Source: Ascarosepion bandense (lineage: Eukaryota; Mollusca; Cephalopoda; Sepiida; Sepiidae). Taken from it: a stretch of DNA of 64,000 bases. Both the position numbers and the translations under genes were made by a program. Within the stretch, counting starts at the first letter, position 1; every line of letters begins with the position of its first letter. Shown piece by piece: positions 1-10,180 of this stretch. Where the stretch lies: the NCBI GenBank assembly GCA_037127315.1, contig JBBBDQ010001124.1, forward strand, positions 2,393,501 through 2,457,500, written 5' to 3'. The notes beneath the pieces are model-generated. The model saw nothing but the letters and a program-made list of their open reading frames with translations. It searched no databases and was not told where the DNA came from.

Positions 1-310
1 ACTACAAAAGTAGCCATTTTGTGTCTTGTCAAGTGATGTGATTGTTCTGAAATGAATGGTTTAAAAGTCTGAAAACGAGCATGACCCCTTTAATCAGGGA
101 GGCATTATTGTATATACAATATGGACCAATCAGAGTAAAGCAACTTCTAATTTGGAAAATATGCGGGCAGGCTTAAGGTTAATTTTGGTGGGTATTGTTA
201 TTAAGATTTGATTGATGAATAAATAATATTATTAGCTCTACTTTTGTATTGAGCACTTTTTTAAAAATTGTGTTTCTTTGGACAAAGAATATTATTCCAA
301 CAATACTTGG
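1..310. other. No gene recognised
   Basis: AT-rich sequence without a supportable coding region. A short segment at about 234-256 (agctctacttttgtattgag) recurs at 17401-17423, next to the gypsy integrase fragment, so part of this stretch is probably an old dispersed repeat. Confidence 0.4.

Positions 311-349
<39 letters not shown>
311..349. repeat. Compound (TA)n(CA)n microsatellite
   Basis: Ten TA units run directly into about ten CA units. Confidence 0.95.
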
Positions 350-745
350 GAGTGGATACCAGGTTTACATAGAAGTTTTTTTTCCTGGACCACGACTTAT
401 GCGAAAATCAATTTGAGTAACGATGTCACTTACCTAAGATAAGTTCTAAAGTTTTACAGTTCTAAAATCATAATCTAGTATCATGCAAACACTGTACAGT
501 GACAATAAGAAATTTTGAAAAAAATGCACTAATGATCTTTCCATCTCAATAATTAAACCACTTCGCTGCTTTGTAGTATGCATTCCTTATCGTCGAAATC
601 GGATTTAAGTTGTACGACTATATTCGTCAGTGTTTCGCTCTTCTCTTTTATTATGCTTAATTTCCTTCCATGGAGATTGATTTCCTTTTCTTCGAAGCAC
701 TGTTCCCATGAGAATAGGACTTATACTTTAAAACCATAACGAAGG

Positions 746-748
<3 letters not shown>

Positions 749-786
<38 letters not shown>
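749..786. repeat. (TA)n microsatellite
   Basis: About 19 TA units directly abut the start of the 783-896 repeat copy. Several other repeats in this window are likewise bounded by TA tracts. Confidence 0.95.
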
Positions 787-788
<2 letters not shown>

Positions 789-896
789 AAAAATTAAGGC
801 AGACACGTTATTTCATGGTAAATCGGAAGTATGGGCCTATTTCAAGCGAACCATTATCAGCTTCCGTCTTTATTGTACAAAGGATTTTAGAAGAAT
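783..896 (-). repeat. Dispersed repeat copy 1 with hammerhead-like motif
   Basis: This matches 972-1085 over about 112 bp with around ten differences. Read on the minus strand at 866-824, it holds a 6-bp outer stem (cggaag/cttccg), a CTGATAA segment, GAAA, and a short inner stem closed by T then A. That is the order of hammerhead helices I-II-III, but here the core CTGATGA has become CTGATAA, which would inactivate it. It may be part of a Penelope-like element, some of which carry hammerhead ribozymes. Confidence 0.6.
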
Positions 897-971
897 TCCA
901 AGGAGTATCCTGTACATACAGTGGTAGGATAACTCTCTAAGAGAGTTCTATTTGTATATAAATAGAGCAAA

Positions 972-1085
972 TATAAGAAAAATTAAGGCTAACACGTTAT
1001 TTCATGGTAAATCGGAAGATAGGCCTATTTCAAGCGAATCATCATCAGCTTCCGTCTTTATTGTACAAGAGATTTTACACGAATA
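972..1085 (-). repeat. Dispersed repeat copy 2 with hammerhead-like motif
   Basis: Second copy of the 783-896 repeat, 189 bp downstream in the same orientation. On the minus strand at 1054-1013 it keeps an intact CTGATGA and a GAAA, with the 6-bp outer stem cggaag/cttccg. One base is missing where the cleavage-site nucleotide would lie, compared with copy 1. Each copy therefore breaks a different part of the presumed ribozyme. The proposed helix II is weak in both copies. Confidence 0.6.
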
Positions 1086-1707
1086 TATATACATATATAA
1101 ATACGAACGGAAGCAATTAAAGCACAATCAAATATAGCGTATGGCGCACGGCTATAAACCATGGCGTCCTACTTCCCCGTATACTACTGCATGACGACGT
1201 ATAGTGTAAAAAAAAAGGTTACTACTACTACTTCTCCCACATAAGTTCTCTTCTCACCAACTCCTAATCTAAATGGGCCTGTTTGATTGGCTAAGACGAT
1301 TTTCCTTGACCAATCAGTGGACACCCAATTTTGGCGGGCTCAATGCAAAAGTCCTTCTATCTTCCTCTTTTTTTTCAAATGTTCTAGCAAGAAACTAGCA
1401 AGAAACAACAGGTAGGAAATTTCCTCTTCTTATTTGAGGCTACTTTGAACATTCTAAGAGTCGTCTAATTTATTTGGACTTTAAAGAACATTTCATAGTT
1501 GGACTTCTAAAGCCGCAAACACAAATAGTTTTGCAAGGACTTTTCTTCTCTGTTATTGCCTTAACAATTAATACTTGTTTCTTTATCTCTGTCTTATTTC
1601 TTGTGTTTTCCTTTTTTGTCAACTATTCCAACTAAATTTACCTTAATTCATCAGGTAACGCAATACGCCGCGACGTCGCAATAACAGAACAGGATTTTAT
1701 TAATATA
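1086..1707. other. No gene recognised
   Basis: No open frame of interest and no recognised repeat. CCAAT-like motifs occur near 1308 (gaccaatcag), but nothing else marks a promoter. Confidence 0.4.
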
Positions 1708-1991
1708 CAGTGTAACCCTGATATAAGAGAGTCGTCAGGACCGGATAAGAGTTCTCTTATATTCGGGTTTATCCATTTGACATTGTAATCCGGATATAAG
1801 AGAGTTGTCAGGACCGGATAAAAGTTCTCTTATATCGGGTTTGGTGTATTTTACAGTGTAACCCTGATATAAGAGAGTTATCGGAACCGGATAAAAGTTC
1901 TCTCATATCCGGGTTTGGTCTATTTTATATACATTAACACAGACTCTAATTTGGGACCAGATAGTATCTCTCTTATATCCGGGTTATACTG
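1708..1991. mobile_element. pogo/Tigger-like MITE with internal sub-repeats
   Basis: The ends form a 24-bp terminal inverted repeat with two mismatches. The left end begins CAGTGTAACCCTGATATAAG and the right end, read inward, begins CAGTATAACCCGGATATAAG. A TA dinucleotide flanks each end, as expected for a Tc1/mariner/pogo target duplication. The interior is about three copies of a ~76-bp unit, each itself near-palindromic (tataagagag ... ctctcttata). It has no coding capacity, so it would need a transposase from elsewhere. The pogo/Tigger placement rests on the CAGT start and TA duplication only. Confidence 0.75.
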
Positions 1992-1993
1992 TA

Positions 1994-2525
1994 TTAATAG
2001 GAGGTGCCGTCGTAACGACGAATCATAAGTCGGGAACACCGTAAACCGGGAACTTGATGTACGTGTATACATAGATTATATCAAAAATTGTCCTAATTTT
2101 TTTTATTTATCCAAGTACTTTTGGCTATTATTATTGATAATGGCTAAAACATATCACATTAAAAAAATATGTAAAAAAATTTAACCATCGCACCTTATTT
2201 GTCATTTCTAATGAAACTTGTATAAAAGAGATTGCTGCCTAAATACACACTCACGAAACAAAGTGGCAAATGCCTTTTACAGAGAGCGTGTGTCGCCTTC
2301 ATGTACTAAGTAGACGGCTTCGAAATGAACCATAAAACTATGTGTAAGGAAACTGTTTGGATTTTTGAGCAAATGGAACAATAAATTTCCTTATCAGATA
2401 TGACAGCCAGAATCGCTTTTTTTTTTTTTTCGTATTGAAACTGTTAACGTTGTTAAATTAGTCCACTCCGAGATGTGAGGTTTTTTTTTGTTTTTTTTGT
2501 TTTTTTGTTTTTTTGTTCGCTTTTT
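1994..2525. other. No gene; AT-rich with T-runs
   Basis: Homopolymeric T tracts occur at about 2419-2430 and 2481-2515. The latter abuts the 3' end of the Penelope-like remnant on the minus strand. Confidence 0.4.
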
Positions 2526-2965
2526 ATCCCTTATACTGCATTGAGCGATTATAGTTTTTGTGATTATCGATAATATTATGTACGAGCCTTGAGAATTGTG
2601 GGATCAGTGCACTTGCAATGTGTTTCATTCTTAGTAAATCCTTTTCTCTTATGTTCAGATTGACATTTATTAAGTCGAAATTGTGGTCAAGATGCATTAC
2701 GATGAACTACTAGTTTTGTTGTTATGCAGAAGATTTCTGCGATGCTCATATAGTCTTTTTTAAAAAGTTTCTAGATGTTTCACTGATGTACATCATTGGG
2801 CATTTTGTACTATCTATTTTGTATATTTTTTGCTTCTGTTCTGTGGGATTTTTTTTATTTCGTTTGGTGCTAACTATATCTCTTCTTGCTTTAAAAGAAT
2901 TATTGATGCATTTTAGATTAAGGCTGAATAAGTTATTTTTGATGGTTGTTATGGAGTTGGTGGAA
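2526..2965 (-). pseudogene. Penelope-like element, GIY-YIG endonuclease remnant
   Basis: Minus-strand translation gives KIYKIDSTKCPMMYISETSR, which matches the usual pattern of Penelope-type GIY-YIG domains (a YxI-x-C segment followed by YIGETGR). After several in-frame stops the same frame continues with a GHNFDFxNV-like block (LDHNFDLINVNLNIREKDLL) and ends at a stop near 2527. In the family this domain sits C-terminal to the reverse transcriptase, and no RT is visible here. It has at least four stops and is clearly dead. A neighbouring AT- and T-rich end on the low-coordinate side fits the element's 3' end. Confidence 0.65.
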
Positions 2966-3390
2966 AGAATTATGTGCCTAATGTTGCCAGTGCTATTGGA
3001 ATTACTGCGACAGGAGACATGTCTTGCCTGCACGATAATAACAAAAAAGAAATATGGCCGCTATTGAAGGCACAACTTATGCGTGCCTATCTCGTCCAAA
3101 ACGAGAGGATATTTGCACACTTGCAAATTTTGGCCGTCTTGGAATGGCATAAAAAGCGCGTGCCAGTGGCGTTGGGAGAATTCGGCGGACTGCGTGTATC
3201 AAAAGCGGATTGACAGTCAGACTGACAAAGAGGAAGTAGGAGCGGCTTAGTTGGTGTCTCTCACAACTGCTCTGTGTAACGGCCGAGAAAGAGAAATCTG
3301 AAATCCATTTCCTTGAGGCGTGCAAAGAAAGAAAAACAACTGGCCTGCAGGCGAGCGTCGCACTGCACTTTTGACCCCCCCACCCACCCC
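2966..3390. other. No gene recognised
   Basis: Short open frames occur on both strands but none is recognisable. A motif near 2998-3023 (tactgcgacaggagacatgt) resembles one at about 8618-8642, so a diverged repeat may lie here. Confidence 0.3.
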
Positions 3391-3420
3391 TCATCATCAT
3401 TTATTTATTTATTTATTTAT
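3391..3420. repeat. (CAT)n/(TTTA)n microsatellite
   Basis: A few CAT units lead into five TTTA units. Confidence 0.9.
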
Positions 3421-3982
3421 TACTACAGGATGAATTGATTATTAATCACTAAGACACATAAATTTATCAAAATATTGTTTACCAATGAAGAGAAATTTGA
3501 TGTCGTGTGGGAACTTGTAAAGGGACTTGCCGAAATTGTGAATAATGTTTTGAGCATTTTCGGTCACTGTGGGTCATTTTCAAGGGAAGTTGGTAGAAAA
3601 GAGATTGCCCATGCACTGATTGTGATGTGAATGGTCTGGAGTTTGAAACAAACATGGGTTCATAAACTTATGATGCCTGAATACATCTGAGAATCCCAAG
3701 TCTACCGCACCTGTTCCAGGTATGGTCGACTGTACAATGTATGCAACGGTGATGTACCAGTGTAACTGTAAAACCCAATTAAATCTCATCAAACAGCAGC
3801 AACGCACCATCAATAAAATTTGCTTCAGTCTCGGCACGCACGTACTAAAATACCTGTTGATCTGTGAGATCATTTATCCACTTGACGCTAAAATTTAATT
3901 TCCTGCCGAAGCATATGAACCCTTATTTGATAAACATTTTTGAAAAAAGTATGTCTTCCTAAATATACTATATTTAACATTT
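3421..3982. other. No gene recognised
   Basis: A 97-codon minus-strand frame at 3580-3873 matches no family I recognise and has no coding signature. Confidence 0.3.
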
Positions 3983-4280
3983 GTAGTGCATTGGACATCG
4001 GCTCGGAACGAGAAATCGGGGAGCCGAGTTCGAATTCCAGTTGAATTCCTCGCATTCACTTACGCGCAAATACCCTTGAGAAAGATATTAATCCGTCTAT
4101 TCCTTCCAGTTATGGGTTAAATAACAGGACAGATTGGGTTCTATAGCCTTGGTCGGCAACCAGTCTACCGCAGAAAGCAATGGCAACCTATTGCGGGATA
4201 ATCTTCTGCCCTGTCAGTCATGTCTCTTCCGAGACATGATCGCCCAACCGTGTATCACGTATGGCACTTAACTGACTGAC
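3983..4280 (+). mobile_element. SINE-1 (Ceph-SINE-like), near full length
   Basis: tRNA-like head with an A box at 3984-3994 (TAGTGCATTGG) and a B box around 4026-4036 (gagttcgaattcca). A conserved body follows (cgcgcaaatacccttg, ggttaaataacaggaca, gcaatggcaacctattgcgg), then a self-complementary hairpin catgtctc..gagacatg and a (CTGA)n tail. Same-family copies occur throughout the window on both strands. The tail abuts the 3' end of a LINE-C copy at 4281. Confidence 0.85.
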
Positions 4281-4575
4281 TTCTTATAGGTGTTGTGTCC
4301 TTTCAAGACTTTGGTGATCACGGCTCTCTACAACTTCCTATTTTTGTAGCTCTTAGTCATGATTTTTTTATTATCTCCCTCACCCTGTTCTGCCATCCAT
4401 TTACAAGAGCTTGTTTATTAAAATACTCGCCGTTTCCCTGTTCCTGTTGCTCACAATATACCCTATGAGTGTCGAATTTTCTAACCTTCTTTCCTTCTGT
4501 GTCTCATAAATGCAGCTGCCTCTTTCTGATTATATTGTATAAGTGTCCTTTTTATTTCCATTTCCCTCAAATAGC
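4281..4575 (-). mobile_element. LINE-C 3' fragment (RTE-like), degenerate
   Basis: The sequence parallels the better-preserved copy at 21097-21450 on the same strand: the GAA-tail remnant ttctt, a 'gtgtcctttcaagac' block, 'gatcacggctctctac', and later the pieces that encode the KFLG and RKEG blocks. It carries many indels. Confidence 0.65.
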
Positions 4576-5033
4576 TACCTAAAAAGAAAAAAAAGCGACA
4601 CTTCTAGTTTTAAAATTCATTTTAAAAAATAAAATCTATTTTAAGCTTTTATTTTGCTAATAAATTGACTTTAATATTTTCAATAAGCAAAATAGTTTGC
4701 TGCATTTTAAACCGAATTTAAATTGATTGGATTTTTTTTAAATTTGCTTTTTATATCTGCCCGTAAAAATTCATTATTTATGGAACATTTTTTTATTATG
4801 GCAATTGTGTCCATAATATATCTTATTCATATAAGCCCTTTTAATTAAATAGTATCTTAATTTTATCTTAATTTTATTGCAGATTTTCTGTAAGGAGGGG
4901 GCGTCCTGTTTGGCCAAAGAAATTTGATTAAATTCTCAAAATTCTCCTTATAACTAACATAAACATTAAGCGGTATAAAATTAATTTCTCAAAATGTCGT
5001 AAAATTAAATAAGTTTTTTTTTGGAGGGGACAG
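4576..5033. other. AT-rich, no gene
   Basis: Very AT-rich sequence with no recognised feature. Confidence 0.4.
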
Positions 5034-5035
5034 GT

Positions 5036-5061
<26 letters not shown>
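5034..5061. repeat. (TA)n microsatellite
   Basis: About 13 TA units. Confidence 0.95.
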
Positions 5062-5066
<5 letters not shown>

Positions 5067-5412
5067 AATTTTTAAAAAAAATAGAAACGTTTTTAAAATA
5101 ATTTAATTATTTTCAATTATTGTTTAGACCTCACGAACAAATTCGGGTGTTATTTTCTTATCAGAACGATCAGAGTGAGTTTTCAAAGCTGCTATACATA
5201 CCTTCGTAATCACCATTAAACTCATCCAATTCTTTGTACTATCTTCAAATTGGCACCAAAACACACTGAAATGTTCATATTGGAACTTCCGGAAAGGATT
5301 TTAAAAATGTTGAAAGTCGAAATAAAAGAAAATGTGAGCGAACTCTCCGAATTTCATGCTTTTTTTTATCATGTTATTGCTCAAGTATTTTCGGCTGTTT
5401 GAACCCTTTGAA

Positions 5413-5482
5413 CCATATTGGTGACAATTGTAACCTTTCTCTAATGTTTGTTGCATATCGGCTACAATTGTAACCAATATGC
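5413..5482. repeat. Short imperfect inverted repeat
   Basis: About 21-bp arms (ccatattggtgacaattgta at 5413 and its inverse, 5461-5482) with a spacer near 27 bp. The flanks 5062-5412 and 5483-5760 hold nothing I recognise. Confidence 0.6.
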
Positions 5483-5760
5483 AACACAGGGTTAATCACT
5501 ATCAAGATCTGATTGTTATCAGTTTGGTAGATATGAAGTAAGGAGATCGATCATGCTTATTAAACTGGCCTTGTGTCAAACACAACCAAACTCCCCACAA
5601 TTTACTCTTCATCAGAAGGTTGAGAGAATAAAAAACTGTTTTGTTTGTATGAATAAATAAAAATTTATTTATAGAGCAAAATAACACCCAATTTCTCGGA
5701 AGTGAGATCATTTAATCTGAAATGTTCTAAGAGAAAGCGTAGTAAGAAGTTTAAGGAATT

Positions 5761-5975
5761 AAGAGTTCGTCTGTTTAGCGAAATGTGAAATTTGATTTGT
5801 ACAGAAAAAAGTTAAGTCCATGTTTTTGTTGGATGTATCAACAAAGTAGTAGCAAAGTCTTGTTCCGGTAAAGAATATAAATAAATCAGAGTTCGTTCGT
5901 TTTAGCGAAGTGTAATTTGTACAGATAAAGCCCATGTTTTCGATGTGATGTATCAACAGTAATGTCTTGTTTTTC
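5761..5975. repeat. Two-copy imperfect tandem duplication (~105-125 bp)
   Basis: Segments beginning agagttcgtctgtttagcga (about 5762) and agagttcgttcgttttagcg (about 5889) continue in parallel through ccatgttttt, gatgtatcaaca and gtcttgtt. They differ by small indels. Confidence 0.75.
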
Positions 5976-6545
5976 TTTTGTGTACGGCGATTAGGTGAAG
6001 AGGAAATAAGAGAAATAAAGAAAGTGAGAAGGTGCGAATATGGGTCACCGGTTGTCAATTGCTGTGACGTTATGCTGGGTTAAGCGCTCTCTGCTTCCTT
6101 TTCTCTCTTTCTCTGTTTACCCACCCCCGACCGAAAAACGATACATGGGATACAACCTGGGACTAGCACTACTGTTTGTGACTTGCCTTGTCCCCGCCAA
6201 AAGAGAGCCCGTATTTGCTTAGTGTGGAAAGCTACTGCAGCTAAAATGAAGGAAAAAGAACAAAACACTTACCGTCCTGACGTAATCCATCCTCGGCCAG
6301 ATAATGTAAATGAATGAGGGGGAGGAAAAAACGAACGTTCACAGTTGGAGGCTGAAACGTCCGTTAGTGAGATTTTGAGAGAGCTCAAGAAGGAAAGACT
6401 TGACTTGAATACCAGTTGGGAGAACCACAATTCAGCTGCTGTTCTAAGTTTATTCTGCCACAAATATGTAGCCAACTCGGCTCACGTAGTCAGCTCCCAA
6501 CGCAAACTCATTTCCGGTCGGGCAGAAAGACGATACGGGTCATTG
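5976..6545. other. Less AT-rich stretch, no supportable gene
   Basis: Open frames at 6040-6222 and 6345-6713 (plus) start with ATG but match nothing I know. The second runs into the dispersed repeat at 6546. Two CRE-like motifs (tgacgtta near 6064, tgacgtaa near 6278) and moderate CpG content leave a regulatory role possible but unproven. Confidence 0.3.
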
Positions 6546-6672
6546 AAAGTTGAATTTGTTGTTTTCTGCAAATCGCTCTCTTTTCAATGGTTAATTAATA
6601 TTTTCACACTGATTGCGAATTTGCAAACAGCGAAAAAAAAAAGAAAGTTATTTTTTTTTCTATTCACTACAT
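6546..6672 (+). repeat. Dispersed repeat (pairs with 9213-9333)
   Basis: About 120 bp shared with 9213-9333, including ggttaattaatattttcaca, gcgaatttgcaaacag, and an A-run followed by gaaagttattttt. Confidence 0.8.
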
Positions 6673-6814
6673 CACTTCTCTTCTCATATGATGGGGTCTG
6701 CTTTAATACATGAACAAATTGATAACTCGATAATAGTGGCATGTGTTGTTGCGTTTGCAAGTAGTAGTTTTCGTTTTGCTACTTTGTCCTCATAGATGGA
6801 AACTTTTTTTTTGG

Positions 6815-7710
6815 ATAATCATATCGCCTCAAACAAGGCATTTTACTGCCACTGTTCTACAGTGGGTTACATAGGAGGAAAGTTATGAGAGGTTATATAG
6901 GGGGTGTCAGGAAGTGAGTAAGAGAAGGATTAATGTGGGCATCAAGTGGGGGATCAATTTATATATTGATTGTAATGTAGAATTGATCACCCACTTTATA
7001 TCCACATTATAATAGTATAGAATTTTTTATTTTGTTTTATAATCATATCGCCTCAAGCAAGGTATTTTACTGCCACTGTTCTACAGTGGGTTACATAGGA
7101 GGAAAGTTATGAGAGGTTATATAGGGGGTGTCAGGAAGTGAGTAAGAGAAGGATTAATGTGGGCATCAAGTGGGGGATCAATTTATATATTGATTGTAAT
7201 GTAGAATTGATCACCCACTTTATATCCACATTATAATAATATAGAATTTTTTATTTTGTTTTATAATCATATCGCCTCAAGCAAGGTATTTTACTGCCAC
7301 TGTTCTACAGTGGGTTACATAGGAGGAAAGTTATGAGAGGTTATATAGGGGGTGTCAGGAAGTGAGTAAGAGAAGGATTAATGTGGGCATCAAGTGGGGG
7401 ATCAATTTATATATTGATTGTAATGTAGAATTGATCACCCACTTTATATCCACATTATAATAGTATAGAATTTCTTATTTTGTTTTATAATCATATCGCC
7501 TCAAGCAAGGTATTTTACTGCCACTGTTCTACAGTGGGTTACATAGGAGGAAAGTTATGAGAGGTTATATAGAGGGTGTCAGGAAGTGAGTAAGAGAAGG
7601 ATTAATGTGGGCATCAAGTGGGGGATCAATTTATATATTGATTGTAATGTAGAATTGATCACCCACTTTATATCCACATTATAATAGTATAGAATTTTTT
7701 ATTTTGTTTT
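6815..7710 (-). repeat. 224-bp tandem array, four units
   Basis: Units start at 6815, 7039, 7263 and 7487. A fifth, partial unit at 7711 continues into the LINE-A copy. All intervals are exactly 224 bp and the units differ by only a few bases. Each unit is the last ~115 bp of the LINE-A 3' end (minus strand, from tcatatcgcctca onward) followed by a complete 85-bp MITE-85 (first copy 6929-7013) and a short AT linker. The high identity implies recent amplification or homogenisation. Confidence 0.95.
6929..7013. mobile_element. MITE-85, palindromic miniature element (first of four copies here)
   Basis: An 85-bp, almost fully palindromic element whose ends are attaatgtgggcatcaagtg and its imperfect inverse (ccactttatatccacattat). 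The centre is tatatattgattgtaatgta. Other copies lie at 20991-21075 and 30547-30631. It has no coding capacity, and its superfamily cannot be assigned from these copies. Confidence 0.75.
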
Positions 7711-8480
7711 ATAATCATATCGCCTCAAGCAAGGTATTTTATTGCCACTCTTCTACAGTGGGTTACATAGGAGGAAAGTTATGAGAAAGAGTGACAGGTT
7801 ATATAGGGGGTGTCAGGAAGTGGGTAAGAAAAGGATGAGGATAGTGATGAGAGTGGAGTGGACGGAGAAAGAAACATGAAAGAAAGAGAAGATACAGGTT
7901 AGTGTCACAGGAGATGACTATTGACTTCACATTTAAATTCTTAGAGATTGTCGCTGTCGGGGGAGCAAGTAAATGAAAGGGAATTCCACAGGCGAGAAGT
8001 GCGAGAAAAGTAAGCTGTTGGAGTAGAATTTGCATTTACATTTTATTGGTTTCACAATAAAAGGGTGGGACCTAGTTGCTAATCTTGTAGCTCGAGTAAA
8101 TTCATATATAGGGGGTACCACTTTGCTAAGTTAGCAGAAGCCGTGAAAGTATTTGTAGAAGAGACACAGGGAAGCCACATTGCGCCGGTGAGAAAGTGAC
8201 TATATCTGAGCTGCCAAGTCGGGATCGATCACATTACAGATTCTTCGTTGGATTTTGTCAAGGACTCCTAGGTGGATAGCAGGAGCACCCAACCAGTTAT
8301 GTTAGCAGTATTCAATTCACGGGCAGATGGTAGATTTATATATGTGCAGAATTGTTTCAGACGGGAAAAACTTCCTGGCCCTAAACAGAGAACCATATTT
8401 ACAGAGAACGTATTTCCACAATTGTGAACCAAGCAAGGATATTTGATTCCATGAACATGGGCAGTTTGATGGATACTGTT
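7711..8480 (-). pseudogene. LINE-A reverse transcriptase C-terminus and 3' UTR
   Basis: Read on the minus strand, this carries in order a thumb-region block (HIYKST), a LDKIQRRICNVIDPDL-like block, SHRRN then LCLFYKYFHG, then EFTRATRLATRSHPF, and a SFFSRTSRLWNSLP-like block. It ends in a ~350-bp 3' UTR finishing near 'ccttgcttgaggcgatatga'. These blocks are typical of the C-terminal part of CR1/L2/jockey-type non-LTR elements. Frameshifts and stops break it, and it is truncated at the 5' end near 8480. Confidence 0.8.
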
Positions 8481-8492
8481 TGAATCAATTCA

Positions 8493-8684
8493 TTGGCTTC
8501 TGGATGCTTGATTCATGTCTATTTCGTTGTTAAACATCTTGATTTATGTGAAAGCCGTATGAATAGACATGTGTTTAGTTTCCTCGCACCTCGTAGTTCA
8601 CCACAAAGCAACGTAGGAATAACTGCGACGAAGGACACATGTTATTTAGAACGAAATAAAAAAAAAAATTCTTTACAAATTTAA
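8493..8684 (+). other. Unrecognised sequence with weak dispersed motif
   Basis: The block gcgacgaaggacacatgtta near 8622 resembles 2998-3023. It is probably repeat-derived and has no identifiable product. Confidence 0.3.
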
Positions 8685-8788
8685 ATATTTGAAGTTGTCA
8701 GTAGCTTGTTTCAGGAAAAGTAATCAAACATTGAAAAGGTTCGTAGTTTCGATGTTGAATAGAGTTTTTTTTAAATTCCGCTGTTCTC

Positions 8789-9116
8789 ATTAGAGGATGA
8801 TAATGTATCAACGTGTAATTTGACATCGGGCTTTTTCAAACGCATGCGACTCTGAGATTCGATGAAATAATCAGGAAAAGAAAATAGTCGGACACAAAGT
8901 AGTATTCCAAAAGCGTAAAACAACTTGACAGAAGTGGTTTACATAAAGTTATACGGTTGTATTCAACATGGATAAAAAGATATATTTTGAGTTACTTAGC
9001 TTCGGAATTGAATTAAGTTCCTTAAAAACCAGAGTTGTAATTAGAGGCTGATAATGTATCAGTATATAATTTGACACCGACATTTTTCAGATGTGTAGTC
9101 TCTGCTTTTCTCTCTC
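8789..9116. repeat. Direct repeat pair (8789-8866 and 9039-9116)
   Basis: Both copies carry ttagagg-tgataatgtatca, gt-taatttgaca and tttttca, offset by about 250 bp. The intervening sequence has no gene. Confidence 0.7.
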
Positions 9117-9212
9117 ACCCCCATTTTCACTGACCGACCAGGCACGTTAATAAGTAGTCCAGCTCGGTCACGTGATCGGATCAAAACGCACACTCCATTT
9201 TGAGCGGGAAGA

Positions 9213-9333
9213 AAGTTAAATTTGTTATTTTCTGCAATTCGCTCTCTCTTCATTGGTTAATTAATATTTTCACACTGGCTCGCGAATTTGCAAACAGAAA
9301 AAAAAAGAAAGTTATTTTTATTTTGTACTCACC
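9213..9333 (+). repeat. Dispersed repeat (pairs with 6546-6672)
   Basis: Second copy of the repeat described at 6546-6672. The preceding 100 bp (ctgcttttctctctcacccc) also loosely resembles 6103-6130, so the shared unit may be larger. Confidence 0.75.
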
Positions 9334-10106
9334 ACAAATAAAATAATGTTGGCTACATCCTGGTAATTATTATTATTATTTTTTTTTTTTTTAAACAGCC
9401 GGAAAAATCATGTATCAAATATTTATATACAAATTCTTTTTATTTTGTACGAATGTTAAATATTTCATTCACAGTTCAAGATACTACCTCCTGTAATGAA
9501 AGACATTTTATTTGATATAGGTTTTTCATTTGTAGAGTTTTCAGTTTTTCCTTGCAGTGAGTCTTAAATCGTATTTTAGTATTATCTGTTAAGATTTGTC
9601 TTATGTTGATAGTTGTATTTTGAATACTTGTGATAAGTTGGTCATTATGTGCACCAATTGCATTAAGTGCGTATAAGTGACGTGACAAGTCAATCTACAA
9701 ATGTGCGTGTGTGCGCGCTACATGTGTGACGTATGTAAGATTATTGATACCGGAAATGTCATTACCCAAAGGACTTGAAAATTCATTGATATATTTTCAC
9801 ACAGTGAGTGGTTGCGTTTCTGAGTTATTAATAATAATTAGGTTAAATGTTTGAACATTTTTGTAGTGAAATGATGAATCTAAGATATTTGTTGGGATTG
9901 TTAAATGACGTGTACAGGCGAATTATATTTTTGATGGCTTTTTCATCCCGTTTATAGTACGATGCATCTGACTACGATAGAATAAGTTGATGGTGTGTTT
10001 ATTTAAATTTTTGTATTAGGACGATTACTTGTATACTTTTTGACTAAATTTCTTAAAGGGTAATCATATTTGATCACACACGATATGCTTGAAGAAAACT
10101 TGTTTT
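9334..10106. other. No gene; (ATT)n at about 9366-9381
   Basis: AT-rich with short open frames only. A T-run follows the ATT repeat. Confidence 0.4.
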
Positions 10107-10158
10107 TGTATATACTGATGAGCTTTGATACAGCGAAACAAATCTGTCTGTGGATAAC
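10107..10158 (+). ncRNA. Hammerhead-ribozyme-like motif (copy 1)
   Basis: Core CTGATGA lies at 10115-10121 and GAAA at 10134-10137. Helix II is GCT..AGC closed by a G-C pair. Helix III is ACA aatc TGT. The presumed cleavage nucleotide is C10148. Helix I (tata/tgtg) is weak, with two A-T and two G-T pairs. The same block with a better helix I occurs at 46420-46463. In known biology, type I hammerheads occur in Penelope-like elements and animal retrozymes. Activity is not shown. Confidence 0.55.
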
Positions 10159-10178
10159 TATATATATATATATATATG
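10159..10178. repeat. (TA)n microsatellite
   Basis: About ten TA units between the hammerhead-like motif and the left arm of the inverted repeat. Confidence 0.9.
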
Positions 10179-10180
10179 AT

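Noticed and set aside
234..256. LTR end shared with 17401-17423 next to the gypsy integrase fragment
   Set aside because: Only ~23 bp are shared, without inverted TG..CA ends or a duplication, so an LTR cannot be supported.
3077..3400. 107-codon minus-strand frame
   Set aside because: No recognisable domain, overlaps other open frames on the plus strand, and composition fits chance.
6345..6713. 122-codon plus-strand frame beginning MEAETSVSEILRELKKERLD
   Set aside because: The first ~40 codons look plausible, but the rest runs into a dispersed repeat (6546-6672) and poly-A/T, and I recognise no family. Not enough to call a gene.
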